Below are positions 40,993 to 48,760 of a stretch of DNA of 59,283 nt, piece by piece. The DNA comes from JAHEJX01 sp041605955 (lineage in GTDB: Bacteria > Actinomycetota > Acidimicrobiia > Spongiisociales > UBA5794). The position numbers and the translations under genes are program-made. The stretch spans positions 1-59,283 of the forward strand of contig JBFIXI010000017.1 of NCBI GenBank assembly GCA_041605955.1, read 5' to 3'. The notes beneath the pieces are model-generated. The model saw only the letters and a list, made by a program, of their open reading frames with translations, had not been told where the DNA came from and ran no database searches. Within the stretch, counting starts at the first letter, position 1. Each line of letters starts with the position of its first letter.

Positions 40993-42630
40993 ATGGCTGC
41001 AAAGGATCTCAGATTCAGTGAGGAGGCCCGTCGCGGTCTCCAGGCGGGTGTCGACAAGCTCGCCGATACCATCAAAGTGACCTTGGGGCCCAAGGGCCGC
41101 AATGTGGTTCTCGAGAAGAAGTGGGGCGCCCCCACGATCACCAACGACGGCTACACGATCGCCAAGGAGATCGAGTTGGACGACCCGTGGGAGAACATGG
41201 GCGCCAAGCTCGCCTACGAGGTCGCCAACAAGACCAACGACGTCGCCGGTGACGGAACTACCACTTCGACGGTCCTCGCCCAGGCGATGGTCCACGAGGG
41301 GCTGCGTCTGGTCGCGGCCGGCTCCAACCCGATGGAGCTCAAAGTCGGCATCGAAGAGGCGGTTGACCGCGTCGTTGAGTCGATTGCAGAGCTATCGATG
41401 CCGATCGACTCCAGCGCAGTCGATCAGATCGCGTACGTGGCCGCCAACTCGGCCGCCGATCAGACCGTGGGGCAGCGGATCGCCGAAGCCCTCCAGAAGG
41501 TCGGCAACGAGGGAGTGATCACAGTCGAAGACAGCCAGACCTTCGGGGTCGAGCTCGAGTTCACTGAGGGCATGCAATTCGACAAGGGATACATCTCCCC
41601 CTACTTCATCACCGATCCGGATCGCCAGGAGGCGGTGCTGGAGGATCCGTACGTGCTGATCGCCAATCAGAAGATCGGCTCGGTGCAGGATCTCCTGCCG
41701 GTCCTCGAGAAGGTCATGCAGACCGGCAAGCCGGTCCTCGTGCTGGCCGAAGATGTCGAAGGTGAGGCATTGGCGACCCTGGTCGTCAACAAGATTCGCG
41801 GCACCTTTGCGTCGGTTGCGGTGAAGGCTCCCGGCTTCGGGGAGCGCCGCAAGGCCATGCTCCAGGACATCGCCATTCTCACCGGTGGCCAGGTCATCTC
41901 CGAGGAGATCGGCCTCAAGCTGGAGAGCGTGTCGCTCGAGATGCTGGGTCGGGCTCGCAAGGTGGTCGTGACGAAGGACAACACGACCATCGTCGAGGGT
42001 TCCGGATCCTCGGCGGAGGTGCTGGCTCGGGTGGAGCAGATCCGCAAGGAGATCGAGAACAGCGATTCCGACTGGGATCGCGAGAAGCTGCAGGAACGGC
42101 TGGCAAAGCTGTCCGGCGGCGTGGCGCTGATCCGAGTCGGGGCGGCCACCGAGGTCGAGCTGAAGGAGAAGAAGCACCGCATCGAGGACGCCATCCAGGC
42201 GACTCGGGCCGCCATCGAAGAGGGCATCGTCCCCGGCGGTGGGGTGGCGTTGCTTCGAGCCCAGGGCGCCGTCGACAAACTACGCGGTGGCACGGACGAC
42301 GAGAAGGCGGGACGTCAACTCGTCAAGCGGGCGCTGGAGTGGCCCCTGCGCCAGATCGCGGTCAACGCCGGCCATGAGGGCGGGGTTGTCGTCGAGCGGG
42401 TGCGCGAGATGGAGGGCTCGATGGGCTTCAACGCCGCCAACGGCACCTACAACGACCTCATCAAGGAGGGGATCATCGATCCCGCCAAGGTGACGCGCTC
42501 GACGCTGCAGAACGCGGCATCGATCGCGGCGCTGCTCATCACCACCGAGGCCCTGGTTGCCGAGGAGAAGGTGGACGAGCCAATGGGTGCTGGCCACGGC
42601 CACGGCGGCGGCATGGAAGGCATGATGTAG
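40993..42630 (+). CDS. groEL: Chaperonin GroEL
   Basis: This protein of 545 residues has LGPKGRNVVLEKKWGAPTITNDGYTIAKEIEL, the ATPase motif VAGDGTTTSTVLA, and the C-terminal signature AAIEEGIVPGGGVALL. The tail ends GHGHGGGMEGMM, a mixed His/Gly-Met form. Only this copy is seen. TAGGAGGAAG provides the ribosome-binding site. Confidence 0.97.
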   Translation: MAAKDLRFSEEARRGLQAGVDKLADTIKVTLGPKGRNVVLEKKWGAPTITNDGYTIAKEIELDDPWENMGAKLAYEVANKTNDVAGDGTTTSTVLAQAMVHEGLRLVAAGSNPMELKVGIEEAVDRVVESIAELSMPIDSSAVDQIAYVAANSAADQTVGQRIAEALQKVGNEGVITVEDSQTFGVELEFTEGMQFDKGYISPYFITDPDRQEAVLEDPYVLIANQKIGSVQDLLPVLEKVMQTGKPVLVLAEDVEGEALATLVVNKIRGTFASVAVKAPGFGERRKAMLQDIAILTGGQVISEEIGLKLESVSLEMLGRARKVVVTKDNTTIVEGSGSSAEVLARVEQIRKEIENSDSDWDREKLQERLAKLSGGVALIRVGAATEVELKEKKHRIEDAIQATRAAIEEGIVPGGGVALLRAQGAVDKLRGGTDDEKAGRQLVKRALEWPLRQIAVNAGHEGGVVVERVREMEGSMGFNAANGTYNDLIKEGIIDPAKVTRSTLQNAASIAALLITTEALVAEEKVDEPMGAGHGHGGGMEGMM

Positions 42631-42680
42631 CTTCAGCTCGCTGAAGTTCGAGATTATGAGGGCGCCCAATGGGCGCCCTC
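42631..42680 (+). terminator. Double-hairpin terminator after groEL
   Basis: CTTCAG/CTGAAG (42631-42646) is followed by a perfect 10-bp stem GAGGGCGCCC/GGGCGCCCTC with loop AAT (42658-42680). It separates groEL from the convergent GerMN gene and may serve both strands. No U tract follows. Confidence 0.75.
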
Positions 42681-42730
42681 AAACTCATGCGGTGCCTGCC
42701 CGGGCGTTGCGCCGGCCACTATGACCGGGC

Positions 42731-43456
42731 CTAGAAATCGGCTTGGGTAATGACCGTGCAGCCGGTTGTGCCGATCAGCTCGCTGAAGGCTTCGCAGCTG
42801 CCCTCGAGGAGGATTTCGACCGAGGTGACGGACTCGTACTGGAGGGCGTTGGCCGCAATGTTGATCACGAAGAACTGGCGACCCTGATCGCTCAATATCG
42901 CGGCGGGCACCTCGAAGCGGTTGAAGTCGATGAAGGCCCGTCCGTCGCGAATGGTGACACTGCGGAAAGCGTCTGCGGTGGCTGCGGAGAAGAACGAGCC
43001 AAAGCCGAGCGCAGCCTCTTCCTCGGTGGTGCCTTTGAGGAGTTCCTTCAAGGTAAACGTGAGCCGCTGCGCCGTGCGCGGGACCGTCCGGTACACGAAG
43101 GTGCTACCTGACGCCTCGACGACGTTGCCGCAGTTGAAGTAGATGCGCAACAGCGTCACCGACTCGGTGGTGCGTGGCTGGGTCTGCCGGCAGGGTCCTT
43201 CCCCCCACGGGAAACCGCTTTCGACGACCGTCGTCGGCGAGCTACTCGTGGTGGTCGTCGTCCTGACCACTATGGGGCTGCGAGTGGTCGTCGTCGCCCC
43301 GGCTGAGGGGTTGTCTGGTTCTGCGGTGGTCGACGTAGCCCCGTCTTCGCGCGTCTCGATGACCCGCAAGAAGCCATTCCACACCCCGAGAGCGAGGATT
43401 ACAGCGAGTGCCGCCATCAGCACCCGCTCGATGGCTTGCAGAGTTCTCGGCGACAT
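42731..43456 (-). CDS. GerMN-domain protein, membrane-anchored
   Basis: The protein of 241 residues has an N-terminal transmembrane anchor (VLMAALAVILALGVWNGFL), a Thr/Ser/Pro-rich linker and a C-terminal GerMN-like domain (VYRTVPRTAQRLTFTLKELLKGTTEEEAALGFGSFF, VTIRDGRAFIDFNRFEV). The domain is known from germination and extracellular lipoproteins of unclear biochemical role. The ATG at 43456 has TAGGGT seven bases upstream; GTG 43465 would overlap that box. Confidence 0.75.
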   Translation of the reverse strand: MSPRTLQAIERVLMAALAVILALGVWNGFLRVIETREDGATSTTAEPDNPSAGATTTTRSPIVVRTTTTTSSSPTTVVESGFPWGEGPCRQTQPRTTESVTLLRIYFNCGNVVEASGSTFVYRTVPRTAQRLTFTLKELLKGTTEEEAALGFGSFFSAATADAFRSVTIRDGRAFIDFNRFEVPAAILSDQGRQFFVINIAANALQYESVTSVEILLEGSCEAFSELIGTTGCTVITQADF

Positions 43457-43463
43457 TCCCGGC

Positions 43464-43469
43464 ACCCTA
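43464..43469 (-). promoter_or_regulatory. -10 box TAGGGT for the GerMN gene (leaderless)
   Basis: On the minus strand TAGGGT ends seven bases before the ATG at 43456; no Shine-Dalgarno sequence is seen. Confidence 0.4.
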
Positions 43470-43539
43470 TCGAACGTTTACGTCCCCGCGGTGGAACGTT
43501 TTGGGCCGGGACCTTGGTTCCCGCGCCTCCCCAGGCCGG

Positions 43540-43797
43540 CTATTGCAGCTCGAACATGACCCGATCGCCCTCGGTCAATGGACGTGCCGATCCCAGAACC
43601 GACCACATGTCGGCCAACTGCCGCAGCTTCATCGCCGCCGCGGGATGGGCGAACACTGTGTGCCCGAGCGCCAACACCACGTCGGCGCTCGCCATGAACC
43701 CGACAGCTTCCAGTGCATTCTTCACTCTCAGGTAGTGCGCCTCGTCATACTCCGCAGCGTGGAGAGCCATCAGACGCCGATCAGAGAAGCCTGTCAT
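43540..43797 (-). CDS. Small conserved-looking protein of unknown function
   Basis: This ORF of 85 codons encodes a mixed-charge, mainly helical protein (MTGFSDRRLMALHAAEYDEAHYLRV, then DMWSVLGSARPLTEGDRVMFELQ). AAGGGG lies five bases before the ATG, which supports translation. No family is recognised; there is no signal peptide or membrane segment. It lies between the GerMN and GNAT genes on the same strand. Confidence 0.55.
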   Translation of the reverse strand: MTGFSDRRLMALHAAEYDEAHYLRVKNALEAVGFMASADVVLALGHTVFAHPAAAMKLRQLADMWSVLGSARPLTEGDRVMFELQ

Positions 43798-43872
43798 CGT
43801 TACCCCTTACCGGATACTCCACATAGATGAGACACCGGGCCGCGGCATTTCTTACAGCTCTGCGCTAGGCCG

Positions 43873-44472
43873 CTAGACCCATTCTTCTGATGTGTACCTG
43901 GCTTTTTGCGCGTCGCGCCACTCGTTCTCGAGAAGCCCCCACACCGTGTGATCCACCCAGGCTTTGCCCACGCGGACCTCGTCCCGCAGTAGTCCTTCGT
44001 TGGAGAAGCCGAGCTTCTCCGCCACTCGCTCCGACGCCCGGTTGCCCACGGCGATACGAAGCGTGATGCGATGCATCCCCAGCTCCTCGAAACCGAGCTG
44101 GACGACATTGGCCGCCGCCTCAGTGCAGATGCCTTGGTTGGCCACGTCGCTGCGAACCCAATAACCGATCTCGCCCACCAGGTTGGGGCGGGAGACCCAC
44201 CACACAGAGACGTTGCCGAGGTGCACGTCCGGGCGGTCCGCATTGCGAATCGTGAAGTCGAAGGCGCGCCCCTCTGCCCATGCCGCCGCCGAATCGCGGA
44301 TGAACGAGGCCGTGGTGCTCTTGTCGTAATCCACGGCCCACGGCAGATAACGCGCCAGATCAGGCAGCGAGGCCCTGACCGCATCGTCGACAGACGCCAG
44401 ATCACGGCGGCGGAACGGCCGGAGCATGTAGTTCGGCGTATAGCGCGGGCGGGGGCTGATGGCTGAAGGCAT
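43873..44472 (-). CDS. GNAT acetyltransferase, RimJ/RimL-like
   Basis: The protein of 199 residues has the RimJ/RimL pattern: MLRPFRRRDLASV, VSRPNLVGEIGYWVRSDVANQGICTEAAANVVQLGFEELGMHRITLRIAVGNRASERVAEKLGFSNEGLLRDEV. The target is unknown, probably a protein N-terminus or small amine. The ATG at 44472 has TAAATT seven bases upstream. It diverges from the Nudix gene with only 32 bases between start codons. Confidence 0.85.
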   Translation of the reverse strand: MPSAISPRPRYTPNYMLRPFRRRDLASVDDAVRASLPDLARYLPWAVDYDKSTTASFIRDSAAAWAEGRAFDFTIRNADRPDVHLGNVSVWWVSRPNLVGEIGYWVRSDVANQGICTEAAANVVQLGFEELGMHRITLRIAVGNRASERVAEKLGFSNEGLLRDEVRVGKAWVDHTVWGLLENEWRDAQKARYTSEEWV

Positions 44473-44479
44473 CCCTGAC

Positions 44480-44498
44480 AATTTATCAAGCGTAAGGT
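44480..44498. promoter_or_regulatory. Back-to-back -10 boxes in a 32-bp divergent gap
   Basis: TAAATT on the minus strand (44480-44485) and TAAGGT on the plus strand (44493-44498) lie seven and six bases from their respective start codons. Both genes would be leaderless, and the two RNA polymerase footprints must overlap. Confidence 0.45.
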
Positions 44499-44504
44499 GC
44501 TCAC

Positions 44505-45110
44505 ATGCAGCAACCGCGCCCCCATGACCGCGCCGGCGTCGCCGGCGCCCAATGGAGCGCCCTGTCGCGCCTGCCGCCGGTGGCGCAGCCCGATCGAGCG
44601 GTGGCCGCGGTCCTGGTCCCGTTGTATCGCGACGCAGTGGGCTCTGTTCGCCTCATCATGACCAAGCGACCGGACAACATGCGCACCCATCCGGGCGATG
44701 TGGTGTTCCCCGGCGGCCGCCTCGAAGAAGGCGAGTCCGCAGTAGACGCAGCGATCCGCGAGGCCGGAGAAGAGGTGGCGTTGCCGCCGTCCGCCGTCAG
44801 TGTCGTCGGCGGGCTCACCCCGATCTCCACCCGTGATCCCAACAACCTGATCGTGCCGGTGGTCGCCAAGGTGCAGCGACCCGATGAGCTGGTGCCGCAA
44901 CCCGAGGAGGTCGAGACGATTCTGGAGCCCACCGTCGATGAGCTCCTCGATGAGAGCCGCTGGCAGGTCTCCGAGTGGTTCGGGCACAATTTGTGGTTCT
45001 TCGAGTTCCCCGAGGCAACCCTGTGGGGGGCGACCGCATTCATGGTGCGGGAGTTGTTGGACCTGCTGCGAGAGGCAGCAGACGAATCCACGCCGGTGGG
45101 TGGGACTTAG
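44505..45110 (+). CDS. Nudix hydrolase, CoA-pyrophosphatase-like
   Basis: The protein of 201 residues has MTKRPDNMRTHPGDVVFPGGRLEEGESAVDAAIREAGEEV, combining the Nudix box with the upstream UPF0035 motif typical of CoA/acyl-CoA diphosphatases (NudL/YeaB). It probably cleaves CoA to 3',5'-ADP and phosphopantetheine; specificity is inferred from the motif. It converges on the S9 peptidase gene with 41 bases between stops. Confidence 0.82.
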   Translation: MQQPRPHDRAGVAGAQWSALSRLPPVAQPDRAVAAVLVPLYRDAVGSVRLIMTKRPDNMRTHPGDVVFPGGRLEEGESAVDAAIREAGEEVALPPSAVSVVGGLTPISTRDPNNLIVPVVAKVQRPDELVPQPEEVETILEPTVDELLDESRWQVSEWFGHNLWFFEFPEATLWGATAFMVRELLDLLREAADESTPVGGT

Positions 45111-45151
45111 CGCCAGGCTGGCTGCTGGCTATCCATAGTGGATTGCCCGCC

Positions 45152-47098
45152 TCAGACCCATCTCCCCAGCCAATCCAATACCTCCCGATACCAGTGGATG
45201 CTGTTTGCCGGGCTCTCGATCCAGTGGCCCTCGTCGGGGTAGTACACGAGGCGCGCGGGCACACCCTTGTGCTTGAGCACGCCGTACAGCACCAGACCCT
45301 GGGTGACTACGACCCGGTAATCGAGCTCGCCGTGGACGATCAAGGTAGGCGTGACGATGCGATCAGTATGCGCCATCGGGCTCCATCGCTGCACTGCCTC
45401 CATGTCTTCCCACGGCACCCCACCGATGGCCTTCTCCCGCCCCTCTGTGGTGTCGGTGGCCCACTGGCCGAGTAGATCCGTCACCCCTGCGTGGCAGACC
45501 GCCGCCTTGAAACGGTCGGTCCGGGTCGTTATCCACGTGACGAGGTATCCACCGTAAGAGCCTCCGGCGATCGCCATCCGATCCCCATCGATGAAGCCGG
45601 TCGCCAGCAGCGCATCGGTGGCGGCCATAACGTCGGTGTAGGTCTTGTCGCCCCAGGCGCCGCGAATGGACCCGGTGAAGCCCTCACCCCACGATGTCGA
45701 CCCGTGGAAATTGACCGAGGCCACCACGTAGCCGGCAGCGGCGAACACCTGCGTGTTCCAGCGCCAGTGCCAGTCGTCACCGACGAGCCCGTGGGGGCCG
45801 CCGTGCACGTTGTGTAACAGGGGCCACTGCTCGTCCGGGTCGAAATCCGGCGGGTACACCAGCTTCACCTCGATCTGGTCGCCATCGGCCCCGGTCACGT
45901 GCCAAGCGTCGGTTCGTCCCAGATCGCGGTCGGTGAGTTCATCCGCTGCAAAGCAGGAGACTCGGCCAGCGGCGTCGTTGTCGACGAATCCCACCTCGGG
46001 CGGCGCGGCGGCGCTCTCGGTGCGGCACCAGATCGTGTCGCTCGCCGGCTGGGGGCCGTGCCACGATCCAGTCCCAGAGTCGATCGGCTTCGGGACGGCA
46101 CCGACCAGATCGGTCACGAACAGTTGCCGGCGGCCATGATGCTCGGCGGAGAAGACGATCGATTCGCCACCCCAGAACTCCCACTCTTCGGCCGATCCGT
46201 CCCACTCCTCGGTCAGCAGTCGCACGGTGCCGCCCGCCAGGTCGTGAGCGGCCAGCCGCACCCGATCTGCGTAGAAGGCGTGCTCCATCTGCACGCCGTA
46301 GACGAGGGTGCCGCCGTCCGGTGAATAGCGGGGTCGCAGCTGCTGGGCGGGGAGCTCGGCGGAGAGGGGATACAACTCGCCGCCATCAACCGGAACCGTA
46401 TGAATGGCAAACTGCAGATACGGTCGCCCCGGCTGGTCGACTTCCACTGCAACCGCGATATCGCGGCCATCGGGGCTGATATCGAACGTGCCCCGCGGGT
46501 CGGCATCCGATGAAAGCAGCCGATTTAGCCCCGGGGTGAGATCGCGCGCTTCGCCGGTAGCGGCATCGATGTGGAAGAGGTGGTGCACCTGACCGTCGAC
46601 GAGCCAGCGCTTCCAGTAGCGGTACACCCGGTCCTCGGTGACGGTTGCCTGCTGGTGGCGTTCGCGGCGCGCTTCTAACTCGGCGCCGGTTGCCTCTGGG
46701 GTGTTATGGCCGGCCAGCAGGGGAACGACGGCGATCAGCCCAGTCCCATCGGGAAGCCAAAGAGACTCGCCAACGCCGAGCGGCAGGTCGGTGAGCGCGG
46801 TGGCTTCGCCGCCGCCGAGTGCCATCACGTGGAGCTGGGCTTTGCCGTCTGGCGTCGGTGGCCGGACGAAGCTGATCCGGTCACCGCTGGGCGATACCGC
46901 CGGGTGCGACGCCTGTTTGGTCGTGAGCAGCTGCGTCGATCCGTCCCGTGTCACGCGATAGAGCATCGTGGCGGGTTCGTTCGTCGCCAGGTCGTGGGTA
47001 GTGACGGGAACGATGGCGGCGTTGCCGTCGGGAAGGGGAACCGGTTGGCCGACTCGGGGCAGGGTCCACAGGTCGGTTGCGGTGAGGGGTGAGCTCAT
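45152..47098 (-). CDS. S9-family prolyl oligopeptidase-like peptidase
   Basis: The protein of 648 residues has an N-terminal beta-propeller (PAVSPSGDRISFVRPP, FDISPDGRDIAVAVEV, PRYSPDGGTLVYG) and a C-terminal alpha/beta-hydrolase domain with nucleophile AGGSYGGYLVTW, acid HGELDYRV and base DEGHWIE. It resembles acylaminoacyl-peptidase/dipeptidyl-peptidase types. The ATG at 47098 is chosen; the open frame to 47617 is antisense to the SDR gene. CATAAT lies six bases before the ATG, so the mRNA is probably leaderless. No signal peptide is seen. Confidence 0.9.
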   Translation of the reverse strand: MSSPLTATDLWTLPRVGQPVPLPDGNAAIVPVTTHDLATNEPATMLYRVTRDGSTQLLTTKQASHPAVSPSGDRISFVRPPTPDGKAQLHVMALGGGEATALTDLPLGVGESLWLPDGTGLIAVVPLLAGHNTPEATGAELEARRERHQQATVTEDRVYRYWKRWLVDGQVHHLFHIDAATGEARDLTPGLNRLLSSDADPRGTFDISPDGRDIAVAVEVDQPGRPYLQFAIHTVPVDGGELYPLSAELPAQQLRPRYSPDGGTLVYGVQMEHAFYADRVRLAAHDLAGGTVRLLTEEWDGSAEEWEFWGGESIVFSAEHHGRRQLFVTDLVGAVPKPIDSGTGSWHGPQPASDTIWCRTESAAAPPEVGFVDNDAAGRVSCFAADELTDRDLGRTDAWHVTGADGDQIEVKLVYPPDFDPDEQWPLLHNVHGGPHGLVGDDWHWRWNTQVFAAAGYVVASVNFHGSTSWGEGFTGSIRGAWGDKTYTDVMAATDALLATGFIDGDRMAIAGGSYGGYLVTWITTRTDRFKAAVCHAGVTDLLGQWATDTTEGREKAIGGVPWEDMEAVQRWSPMAHTDRIVTPTLIVHGELDYRVVVTQGLVLYGVLKHKGVPARLVYYPDEGHWIESPANSIHWYREVLDWLGRWV

Positions 47099-47104
47099 CA
47101 GCCG

Positions 47105-47110
47105 ATTATG
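47105..47110 (-). promoter_or_regulatory. -10 box CATAAT for the S9 peptidase gene (leaderless)
   Basis: On the minus strand CATAAT, one base from the TATAAT consensus, ends six bases before the ATG at 47098. Confidence 0.45.
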
Positions 47111-47207
47111 GCGGGTGCGGTGCGTCTTGGCCGCGGTTCGGCTTGGCCGTTGTGCCGGACTCGGGCGACGGTGGCGTCGTGATAGTTTGCGTTCGAAGGA
47201 GGAGCCC

Positions 47208-48029
47208 TTGGAACAACTTGCCGGGAAGGTAGCCGTAGTGACCGGCGGGGCGAGTGGCTTGGGTCTGGCGATGGCCCACAAGCTGGCTGCGGCCGACATG
47301 GCGTTGGTGCTGGCCGATATCGATGACGAGGCCCTGGCCGAAGCTGCGGCCGCGATCGCCACCGATGTGCTCACGGTGCGCACCGATGTCACCGACTTCG
47401 CAGACGTCACCGCGCTGGCGGAAGCAGCGATCAAGCGATTCGATCGAGTCAACCTGCTGTGCAACAACGCCGGGATCGCTGCGTTCGGTGGGGTGTTGGA
47501 GATGAGCCTCGAGGAGTACCGCTGGGTGATGGACGTCGATTTCATGGGGGTGTTGCACGGAATCAAGGCGTTCCTGCCGCACATGCTCGAGCACGGAGAC
47601 GCCCATATCGTCAACACCGCCTCGGTGTCGGGCTTCTTGACCCAGCCGGGGTTGAGCGCCTACAACGCGGCGAAGTTCGGAGTCGTCGCGCTGTCGGAGT
47701 CCCTGCTGTACGAGCTGGAGATACTGGGCTCGCCGATAGGAGTCTCGGTATTGGCACCGGCCTGGGTGCGCACCCGCATCTTCGATACCGAACGCTACGA
47801 GCAGGCCGCAACAACCATGGGCGTAGTCGGAGAGCGGGTGGTGCCGGCGATGCGGGCCCTGGCGGAGCGCAGCCGCCTGACGGCCGACGATGTTGCCGAC
47901 AAAGTGGTGGCGGCCGTTCGCTCCAACCAGTTCTACATCTTCACGCACAAGGGGATCATTCCTTTCATAGAACATCGCCACGAAGACATCGTGACCATGC
48001 GCAATCCGAGCGTCGATCAAGGGCTGTGA
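47208..48029 (+). CDS. Short-chain dehydrogenase/reductase
   Basis: The classical SDR protein of 273 residues has the NAD(P) motif TGGASGLGLAM near residue 13, LADID for cofactor choice (acidic residue favours NAD), NNAGIAAFG, catalytic Ser in ASVSGF and YNAAK. The substrate is unknown. It starts at TTG 47208 with GAAGGAGGA about six bases upstream; TAGTTT (47183-47188) is a likely -10. Confidence 0.88.
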   Translation: MEQLAGKVAVVTGGASGLGLAMAHKLAAADMALVLADIDDEALAEAAAAIATDVLTVRTDVTDFADVTALAEAAIKRFDRVNLLCNNAGIAAFGGVLEMSLEEYRWVMDVDFMGVLHGIKAFLPHMLEHGDAHIVNTASVSGFLTQPGLSAYNAAKFGVVALSESLLYELEILGSPIGVSVLAPAWVRTRIFDTERYEQAATTMGVVGERVVPAMRALAERSRLTADDVADKVVAAVRSNQFYIFTHKGIIPFIEHRHEDIVTMRNPSVDQGL

Positions 48030-48030
48030 C

Positions 48031-48750
48031 GTGGAGCTGACGTTCGACCAGAGCCGGGTTCTCGGCGCGATGATCGAGAAGGCAATGACCACACCGGCGA
48101 ACTACCCGATGTCGCTCAACGCGGTGGTGGTCGCCTGCAATCAGGTCTCCAATCGAGAGCCGATCACCGAGTTCTCGCTCAACGAGGTCGAGTTGGTCTT
48201 ACGCGGCCTGGCCGATGTCGGGCTGGTGAAGATGGTCCACCGGCCCGGAGATCGGGTCGTCAAATATCGGCAGGCACTCGACGACCAGCTGCAGACCAAC
48301 GCCGCGGAGACGGCCTTGCTGGCGGTGCTGATGCTGCGGGGGCCGCAGACGCCGGGCGAGCTGCGACAACGAACCATCCGATATGTCGAGTTCGCCGGCC
48401 TGACCGAGCTGGAGCAGGTGCTCGGTGGCCTCGCCGAACGCCACTTGGTGAGGCGCCTCGATCGCCAACCAGGCCAGAAGGAGGCGCGCTACGAGCAGTT
48501 GCTCACCGACCAGATGACGCCGATTCCCTTCGTCGCGCAACCGACGCCCCACCCGCCACTGCCCGATCCGCAATCGCCCGATCCGCAATCGCCCGATCCG
48601 CAATCGCCCCGTCCGCAATTGGCCGGTGAGGCGCCTGGCGCGTCACCGCTGCCGACCGAGCCGGCGGCACCCGACGTGTCCGTGGAGCTGGCGGACCTGA
48701 AGCGCCGTTTCGAAGACCTGCTCGACCGCCTGGGAGAAGACATCCCCTGA
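48031..48750 (+). CDS. DUF480/YceH-family winged-helix protein
   Basis: The protein of 239 residues matches YceH: MELTFDQSRVLGAMIEKAMTTPANYPMSLNAVVVACNQVSNREPI at the start and ETALLAVLMLRGPQTPGELRQRT in the second winged helix. The function is unresolved in the family. A Pro/Asp/Gln/Ser linker made by a 15-bp tandem repeat precedes a short C-terminal coiled-coil-like end (LADLKRRFEDLLDRLGEDIP). It begins at GTG 48031, one base after the SDR stop. Confidence 0.88.
   Translation: MELTFDQSRVLGAMIEKAMTTPANYPMSLNAVVVACNQVSNREPITEFSLNEVELVLRGLADVGLVKMVHRPGDRVVKYRQALDDQLQTNAAETALLAVLMLRGPQTPGELRQRTIRYVEFAGLTELEQVLGGLAERHLVRRLDRQPGQKEARYEQLLTDQMTPIPFVAQPTPHPPLPDPQSPDPQSPDPQSPRPQLAGEAPGASPLPTEPAAPDVSVELADLKRRFEDLLDRLGEDIP
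48562..48621 (+). repeat. 15-bp coding minisatellite (PDPQS)n
   Basis: Three perfect copies of CCCGATCCGCAATCG (48562-48606) plus a diverged fourth (48607-48621) encode a PDPQS linker. The unit is in frame, so copy-number changes would alter only linker length. Confidence 0.9.
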
Positions 48751-48760
48751 GCCGGGGGTG

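Noticed and set aside
48562..48621. Possible CRISPR-like array
   Set aside because: Units are adjacent without spacers, 15 bp long and in frame inside a gene.
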